A stretch of 64,000 nt of DNA from an uncultured Lachnospiraceae bacterium (GTDB taxonomy: Bacteria; Bacillota; Clostridia; Lachnospirales; Lachnospiraceae): contig CAJUMV010000020.1 in assembly GCA_910587715.1 (NCBI GenBank), positions 1 through 64,000 of the forward strand, in the 5' to 3' direction. This document shows, in pieces, positions 58,493-64,000 of the stretch. Below the pieces are notes generated by a model, which worked only from the letters and a program-made list of their open reading frames with translations, was not told the DNA's origin and searched no databases. Position 1 is the first letter of the stretch; each line of letters opens with the position of its first letter. The translations under genes and the position numbers were made by a program.

Positions 58493-58536
58493 TTTAAAGA
58501 TTCTTAGAGATTCTTTAGAGATAATTTTAGTATGAT
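58493..58536 (+). promoter_or_regulatory. Tandem TTTAGA-type boxes and -10 before lipoprotein 2
   Basis: TTTAAAGATT, CTTAGAGATT and CTTTAGAGATA (58493-58523) are direct repeats with a 10-11 bp period. TTTAGA at 58514-58519 is followed after 11 bases by -10 TATGAT (58531-58536), exactly as in the boxes at 57992-58035. AAGGAGA follows for translation. Confidence 0.65.
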
Positions 58537-58547
58537 AAGGAGAGTGA

Positions 58548-59249
58548 ATGATTATGGTAAATTTTCAGAAGATGGAGAGATTACATGATGTCGGCAAGAT
58601 GACACGGAGGACTGGAAAAAGAAACAGAGGCAGAGCGATTTTGGCGATTGTCTGTGCTTTGATGATGTTTATGGCAGCGGGATGCGGGAAGGCGGAGGAG
58701 CCGGTTTCCGTGGATTTATCTTCGGGGGATATGGAAGAGCTGCAAAACGAGACCGCGGAAGATACCGGGGCGGACAGCGTGTCCGGGAAAGACGAAAACG
58801 GTATGGAGAATGATGCGCCGGATGAAACAAACGCAGACGGGGAAAACGGCAGTCCGACAGCGCAGGATGATGGCGGGCAGGCAGAGCAAAACAGTGCAGA
58901 TGTGCAGTCTGCCGGAAACGAGCAGCTGGAGGGCGACGTGCGGCGTGTAGAGTCGGACAGCTTCGTCATATGTAAGCATGAGACATGGGTTGAGGATGAC
59001 GCCAGCTATGCGGTTGCTTCTGCGCCGGGGAATGAAGAAGAAAGCGATTTGGTTACCATACATATGGCGGAAAATTGTGTTTACCAGTATAAGACGGTAA
59101 AGAACAGCGGTATGAATCCGGAGGATGTTTCATCGAGAGAAGGGAGCTTTGCGGATGTGAAGGAAGGACTGGCGGTGACCATCAAAGGAAGTTGGCAGGC
59201 GGACGGGAGTTTTCTTGCGGATAGCATAGAGATGTTCGTGTTTGTGTAA
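58548..59249 (+). CDS. Acidic lipoprotein with C-terminal globular domain
   Basis: 233 residues. A basic n-region (RRTGKRNRGR) and hydrophobic segment ending in lipobox AAGC (AILAIVCALMMFMAAGC) are followed by about 75 residues rich in Asp, Glu, Asn and Gly. The C-terminal 110 residues look folded (LEGDVRRVESDSFVICKHET, LVTIHMAENCVYQYKTVKN, SFADVKEGLAVTIKGSW, SFLADSIEMFVFV). This beta-strand pattern resembles small OB-like or DUF5666-like secreted domains. Function unknown. Confidence 0.75.
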   Translation: MIMVNFQKMERLHDVGKMTRRTGKRNRGRAILAIVCALMMFMAAGCGKAEEPVSVDLSSGDMEELQNETAEDTGADSVSGKDENGMENDAPDETNADGENGSPTAQDDGGQAEQNSADVQSAGNEQLEGDVRRVESDSFVICKHETWVEDDASYAVASAPGNEEESDLVTIHMAENCVYQYKTVKNSGMNPEDVSSREGSFADVKEGLAVTIKGSWQADGSFLADSIEMFVFV

Positions 59250-59374
59250 TGCATGTGAGGCAGACTTCTGAGGGAAGGAAATGGAAGATGCGTTATGGTG
59301 GTTAATCATTTGGAAAGAAAAAGGCGTAGGAGAAGAAAGAACAGGTCATAAGACAGAAAAGAAAGGCATGGTGA

Positions 59375-61819
59375 TTGAGATATATGAAACAAAAGGGAAA
59401 TACAAGAAAGCAATACATTAACAGTGTGAAAAGACTGCTGGCGCTCTGCCTTACGGTGATTATGATGGCGGGGACGTTTGCGGGCTGCGGCGGCGGTCCG
59501 GCGGCATCCGACAAGCCGGATGCAGTCGCGGAGGATGGCACGGGAAGGAAGGAAGATGCGTCAAACGGAGAGGCACAGGCAGACGGAGAAACGGCAGACA
59601 ATGAGCCGACGGCTATGGGGCGTTACGTGGAGACGACGGTGGATATCTCGGAAAGCACTTCCCGCTCCTACAACATTACGGTGCTGATGGACGGGCGTCT
59701 GGTCATTCTGGATGAGACGGCGGGACAGCTCATCTCCTCGGATGGCGGCGCAAATTGGGAGACGGTTCCGATTCCGGGAATCGACAACATGAAGACCTTT
59801 GCGGAAAACAACTATATATTCAGCATGGCGGCTGCGCCTGACGGTACGGTGGCGGTGCTGTCCTCGGACAATGCAGCGTTCGAACAGACGGAAAAATTTG
59901 ACCCGTGGCTCCATATAGCGAAGCCGGACGGCACGGTGCAGAAGATTGACTCGCTGCCGGTACAAGAGGATGAAAGTTATGTTTACGGCGTCTTTTATTC
60001 TCCGGAGGGGGAGCTTTTTGCCACAACGGTTGGCGGGGGTATGGTCTACCGGGTGGACGTGGAGAGCGGGACGCTGACGAAAGAGGTGACGATGGAGTGG
60101 CGTCCGGATCTGGTGAAATGTCAGGGAGACAAGATGTTTTTCCTCACCTCCAGAGAGGGGATTTCCATCTACGACCGAAAGGAAGAAAAGTGGGTAGAGG
60201 ACAGCGTTCTCGCTGACTTTATGGAGGAAAACTATAAGAACGAGTACTATGCGAACGACAGCTACTCGGTGTATATGATGCCGGGCGAAGATGAAGTGCT
60301 CTATCTGGCGGGCAAGGGCGGGATGTACCGCCATGTGATCGGCGGAAGCGTAATGGAGCAGATCATTGACGGCGCGCTCACCAGTTTCAGCAACCCTTCC
60401 ATGAATATGATCGGTGTCACCGCGTACGGGGAGAATGAGTTTGCGGCGCTGTTTTCCGGCGGAACGGTGGCGCTTTACAAGTATGACGCCAATGTGCCAA
60501 CAGTGCCCGAGAATATGATATCTGTGTACTCTCTGGAGGAGCAGGACGCTGTGCGGCAGGCGATCGCCCAGTTCCAGACGGAAAACCCGGATACCTTCGT
60601 CAGGTATGAAGTTGGCGTGCGCGGTTTGGACGCCAAGGCGGCGGAGGACGCGATCAAGAAGTTAAACACGGAGCTGATGGCGGGCAAGGGTCCTGACGTG
60701 ATTATCATGGACGGACTTCCCGTGAAATCCTATGAGGAGAAGGGGATTCTGAAAGATTTGAAGCCCCACATTGACAGCCTGACGGGGGACGCGGCGCTTC
60801 TTCCTAATATCGTGGAGGCGTTTAACCACGGGGGCGGCGTATATACGGTGCCGGTATATTTCCAGATTCCCATGGTGATCGGCAGGCAGGACGATCTGGC
60901 GGGAATTACGGACCTTGCGTCTCTTGTGGACACGGTGGAAAAAATCAAAGCCGAGAAGCCAGAGGCGGAAATCTGTCGATTCTTTTTCGAGGAGGCGACG
61001 GTGCGGTGGCTTCTTCCCGTGGCGGCTACGACATTTATCGGGGAGTCGGGCGGTATCGATGGTGAAGCGCTCTCGGAATATTTATCTGCGATGAATCAGA
61101 TTTCAACGACTGCGCTGGAAGGAATCCCGGATTTTGTTGCAGAGTCTTACGGATGGCAGAAGGATTATTATAAGGAAGAGAAATACGCGTATGAGCATTT
61201 TAACAGCGTGGGATTGGATTATGACGATTTCATGATGCAGGGCATGGAACTCAATTTCGGGATGCTGAAGAGCGTATACAACTATCAGAGTGGATTATCC
61301 TTAAAATATTGCGAGGGATTTGAGGATGTGGACATGAAATTTTTTGACGGCATGAGCGAGGGCGCCTTTGAGCCGTCGGTGCTGGTGGGGCTTTCCGCAG
61401 CTTCCACTCATCAGGAGGAGGCGGAGCGGTTCTTTGACATCATTATGGGCACGCAGGTGCAGAGCCTTCTCTACGACGGATTCATGGTGAACGAGAGCGC
61501 GCTTAAAGAGCAGCTCAGCAATCAATGGAAGATTTTTAAGAACGGCGGCACGGACAAAGCGTACGGCGAGCCGTGCAGTTCCGTGGGCGGCAGTTATAGT
61601 GATGGCAGGGAGTTCCACATGGATATCTATATGCCGACGCAGGAGGAGTTTCAGAAGCTCTACGCGCTCTGCAGTCAGGTGAAGACACCCTATGTGGCGG
61701 ACACCGTGGTGGAGAATGCGGTGATCGAGATCGGCGCGCAGTATCTGAAGGGGCAGATGTCGCTGGATGAGGCGGTGCAGAAGATTAAGGCGAGGGTGGA
61801 ACTTTACATGGCAGAATAA
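59375..61819 (+). CDS. Lipoprotein fusing an Asp-box beta-propeller to an ABC solute-binding domain
   Basis: 814 residues from TTG 59375, which has AAAGG at 8 bases; ATG 59384 is the alternative. Lipoprotein signal ends in lipobox FAGC. An acidic linker leads to a propeller-like domain of about 300 residues with an Asp box (SSDGGANWE) and repeats such as AAPDGTVAVLSSDNA. From about 385 (NMISVYSLEEQDAVRQAIAQ) the protein is a family 1-type extracellular solute-binding domain: NTELMAGKGPDVIIMDGLPV, EKGILKDLKPHID, YTVPVYFQIPMVIGR, and STHQEEAERFFDIIMG. It may bind a sugar or peptide for an ABC transporter encoded beyond the window; the propeller's job is unknown. Confidence 0.85.
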   Translation: MRYMKQKGNTRKQYINSVKRLLALCLTVIMMAGTFAGCGGGPAASDKPDAVAEDGTGRKEDASNGEAQADGETADNEPTAMGRYVETTVDISESTSRSYNITVLMDGRLVILDETAGQLISSDGGANWETVPIPGIDNMKTFAENNYIFSMAAAPDGTVAVLSSDNAAFEQTEKFDPWLHIAKPDGTVQKIDSLPVQEDESYVYGVFYSPEGELFATTVGGGMVYRVDVESGTLTKEVTMEWRPDLVKCQGDKMFFLTSREGISIYDRKEEKWVEDSVLADFMEENYKNEYYANDSYSVYMMPGEDEVLYLAGKGGMYRHVIGGSVMEQIIDGALTSFSNPSMNMIGVTAYGENEFAALFSGGTVALYKYDANVPTVPENMISVYSLEEQDAVRQAIAQFQTENPDTFVRYEVGVRGLDAKAAEDAIKKLNTELMAGKGPDVIIMDGLPVKSYEEKGILKDLKPHIDSLTGDAALLPNIVEAFNHGGGVYTVPVYFQIPMVIGRQDDLAGITDLASLVDTVEKIKAEKPEAEICRFFFEEATVRWLLPVAATTFIGESGGIDGEALSEYLSAMNQISTTALEGIPDFVAESYGWQKDYYKEEKYAYEHFNSVGLDYDDFMMQGMELNFGMLKSVYNYQSGLSLKYCEGFEDVDMKFFDGMSEGAFEPSVLVGLSAASTHQEEAERFFDIIMGTQVQSLLYDGFMVNESALKEQLSNQWKIFKNGGTDKAYGEPCSSVGGSYSDGREFHMDIYMPTQEEFQKLYALCSQVKTPYVADTVVENAVIEIGAQYLKGQMSLDEAVQKIKARVELYMAE

Positions 61820-61850
61820 CAATGTGAGAAGAAAGCGGAGGATAGTGTTG

Positions 61851-64000
61851 ATGCAAAAGAGCGGGATGAGAAAACAGAAGGTCTGGAAGAGGACGGCGGC
61901 ATTGTGGTTGGCGGGGGTGATGGTGGTGTCTCTGGCGGGCTGTGGCGGTAAAGGCGGAGACGGGAAGGACGGAACCGGCGGGGGCGCGAATCAGGATGGG
62001 GCGTCCGGCGGCAGCGTTGCCATGGGGCGCTATGTGGAGACGATGACGGATGTGGACACAGGAGAGCTTCTGGATTTGAAGGAGCTTGCGGACGGGCGGT
62101 TTATTCTGTTGGAAAACGGCGCGGACGGGCGGTGGGTTTCCGAGGACAAGGGTGCGACGTGGAAGCCGGATGCGCTGCCGGGGTGGAATGACCTTGCGAT
62201 GGATTATTATATCTATGATATGAAGGCGGCTCCCGACGGCAGCGTGGCAATTCTCTGTAAGAATTTTGGTACGATGAGTGGGGATGAGGACGACGGGGAG
62301 TCTGATGACGGAGCGGAGAACAAAATTTGCCTTATTCCCGCGCAGGGCGATACGCGGTGGTTTGATGTGCCCACTGACGAACATGAAATAGCGGCCAGCC
62401 TATGCTTTTCGGAGGACGGCAGCAGGCTTTTTGTGGCGTCGCCTGAGCAGAAGATTTATGAGATTGACCAGGCGACGGGAACGAGTAAGTTGGTTTTGGC
62501 GGCGGATATCATGCCGGACATGTTCTGCGTCTGGGAAAACTATATAGCGATTAAAAACGAGCGGGAAGGCGTTGCCCTGTACGATTTGGACACGGCGGAA
62601 CGGATTGCGGACGACGTGATTACGGATTTTGTGATAGAAAACTGTGCGGTCAATGAGCAGGTTGTGGCATCTACCTACAGTATTTTTCCGGCGGAGGAGG
62701 CGGGCATTTATCTGGTCTGCAATAAAGGGGTATACCGCCATGTAATTGGCGGTACGGTTATGGAGCAGGTGATTAACGGTGGATTATCCAGCTTAAGCGA
62801 CCCCATGAAGCATGTGACGAAGATAATCCGCACGGCTGGGGATGGATTTATGGCGGCTTTCCTGGAGGGAAAGGTATCGTCCTTCACCTATGATCCCAAT
62901 ATCAGCACCGTGCCTTCGCAGACGCTCACGGCATACAGTCTGACGGAAAACGATATTCTGCGGCAGGCAATCATCCGCTATCAGGGAGCGCATCCCGACG
63001 TCTATGTGGAATATAAGACCGGCATGGACGAGGAGGGCGGCGGAACCAGAGAGGACGCGGTGAAAAAGCTGAACACGGAGATTATGGCAGGCAAAGGTCC
63101 GGATTTTCTTCTCCTGGACGGACTTCCGGTGGATTCCTATGTGGAAAAGGGCGTGCTTGCAGACTTGACACCCTATCTGACGGAGATAGAGAAGGAGGAA
63201 AAACTCCTTTCCAATATCAAGGAATGCTTTACGGCGGACGGAAAGATTTGTATGCTTCCGGCGGCGGTAACCGTATCCATGTATATGACTGATAAAGAAA
63301 ATATGATAGATGTGTCTGACCTTTCTTCTCTGGCGGATATGATAGAAGAACTCAGAAGTGAGCATCCGGGGGAAGGTATCATGGAGACTTACAGCGAGGA
63401 AATGATACTGAATGCTTTGATGCCCGTGTCCGCGCCACTTTGGATTGAGGATGGAGGGAAGCTTAATGTGGAGGAGCTGACTGTCTATCTGGAGCAGACG
63501 AAGCGGATTTACGATGCCTGTATGGAAGGACTGCCGGAGGAGGCTTTGCAGCGGTATCTGGAGAGAGAGCAGAACTGGGTCACCAGCAGCGACGAGGTCG
63601 GCGCTTACAACGATTTGCAGGGCGGCGGTGTGCAGATTGTGGCGGGCAATGAGAAGGTGGCTCTGGGGGAACTAAAAAACGCTTATAATTATGCCTTTAT
63701 GAAGTCCATCAATAAAGCAGAGAACGGGGAGAACGGCTTAAACTGCCAGATGGCGCCGACACCGGGGAATGTGAAAGATTCTTTCCGTCCCTATGCCCTG
63801 ATGGGAATCAGCGCTGCATCCGAAAAAAGCGAGCTGGTTGGCGGTCTTTTGCGGGAAGCGCTCTCCAAAGATATGCAGAGCCTGATTTACCCGGTCGGCT
63901 TTCCTATCAACGAGGCGGGCTTGCAGACATATCTGGAAACGCTGGGCGGGCAGCTCCCCGACCAGGCCAGGCCGGGGGAGCCTTACGGCGGGTACGGCTT
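61851..64000 (+). CDS. Second propeller / solute-binding fusion lipoprotein (cut by window end)
   Basis: Open from ATG 61851 (GGAGGA before it) to the last base, at least 716 codons. Signal peptide with lipobox LAGC (AALWLAGVMVVSLAGC), Gly/Asp-rich linker, then GGSVAMGRYVETMTDVDTGE as in its upstream paralogue, an Asp box (SEDKGATWK) and propeller repeats (KAAPDGSVAILCKNFG). The solute-binding part starts near NISTVPSQTLTAYSLTENDI and includes NTEIMAGKGPDFLLLDGLPV, EKGVLADLTPYL and ALMGISAASEKSELVGGLL. The arrangement shows a tandem duplication with strong divergence. Confidence 0.85.
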   Translation, partial: MQKSGMRKQKVWKRTAALWLAGVMVVSLAGCGGKGGDGKDGTGGGANQDGASGGSVAMGRYVETMTDVDTGELLDLKELADGRFILLENGADGRWVSEDKGATWKPDALPGWNDLAMDYYIYDMKAAPDGSVAILCKNFGTMSGDEDDGESDDGAENKICLIPAQGDTRWFDVPTDEHEIAASLCFSEDGSRLFVASPEQKIYEIDQATGTSKLVLAADIMPDMFCVWENYIAIKNEREGVALYDLDTAERIADDVITDFVIENCAVNEQVVASTYSIFPAEEAGIYLVCNKGVYRHVIGGTVMEQVINGGLSSLSDPMKHVTKIIRTAGDGFMAAFLEGKVSSFTYDPNISTVPSQTLTAYSLTENDILRQAIIRYQGAHPDVYVEYKTGMDEEGGGTREDAVKKLNTEIMAGKGPDFLLLDGLPVDSYVEKGVLADLTPYLTEIEKEEKLLSNIKECFTADGKICMLPAAVTVSMYMTDKENMIDVSDLSSLADMIEELRSEHPGEGIMETYSEEMILNALMPVSAPLWIEDGGKLNVEELTVYLEQTKRIYDACMEGLPEEALQRYLEREQNWVTSSDEVGAYNDLQGGGVQIVAGNEKVALGELKNAYNYAFMKSINKAENGENGLNCQMAPTPGNVKDSFRPYALMGISAASEKSELVGGLLREALSKDMQSLIYPVGFPINEAGLQTYLETLGGQLPDQARPGEPYGGYG

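Noticed and set aside
59561..60334. 257-residue minus-strand frame opposite the solute-binding fusion gene
   Set aside because: His/Arg-rich antisense frame inside a clear lipoprotein gene, with no start signals.

Overview
The window looks like chromosomal DNA of a low-to-mid GC anaerobic Firmicute, most likely a Lachnospiraceae (Clostridia) member. That is inferred from the rimP-nusA-ylxR-ylxQ-infB-rbfA-nrnA-truB-ribF order, strong AGGAGG-type ribosome binding sites, sigma-A promoters of TTGACA/TATAAT type, a PyrB-PyrI pair, hybrid kinases with dCache sensors and several Clostridia-typical hypothetical families. No rRNA is present, so the placement is not proven.

Layout. 1-4280 is a decayed integrative element of about 4.2 kb between near-identical 70-bp direct repeats next to a tRNA 3'-end-like sequence. 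It holds an HU-like pseudogene, a J-domain fragment, a broken PIN toxin with its antitoxin, several small orphan genes and a tyrosine integrase with its middle deleted. 4.4-8 kb holds a frameshifted YbjQ-type gene, a metallo-beta-lactamase-fold enzyme and a large membrane protein. 8-16.5 kb is the translation/transcription operon (rimP to ribF) behind a strong promoter and a leader hairpin. 16.6-23.3 kb holds a Na/Pi cotransporter, a secreted NlpC/P60 hydrolase with a WalR-like box, a small membrane protein, rpsO, pnp and an HD-GYP protein. 23.3-25.4 kb (minus strand) holds pyrI, pyrB and a nitroreductase.

25.5-27.6 kb is the most unusual segment: nine copies of a repeat with an exact 21-bp period lead into, and overlap, the promoter of a gene encoding an HTH domain fused to an AAA-type ATPase and a PD-(D/E)XK nuclease-like domain. 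28.6-32.2 kb is a folate operon (folC, folE, folP, fused folB-folK). 32-41.6 kb holds a DUF5050-like protein, pheA behind a long hairpin, a DUF815 ATPase with ppx and ppk (polyphosphate), maf and a Cof phosphatase. 41.6-44.1 kb holds a PHP phosphoesterase and an ABC-F protein. 45-55 kb is a sensory block: a two-component pair, two orphan hybrid histidine kinases and a chemotaxis receptor. 55-56.5 kb is an ECF sigma factor with a DUF4179-type partner, followed by a DUF4143-type ATPase.

58-64 kb encodes two acidic lipoproteins whose promoters share an OmpR/PhoB-like tandem repeat at an identical distance from the -10 box, then two tandem paralogous lipoproteins that fuse an Asp-box beta-propeller to an ABC solute-binding domain. 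The second runs off the end of the window.
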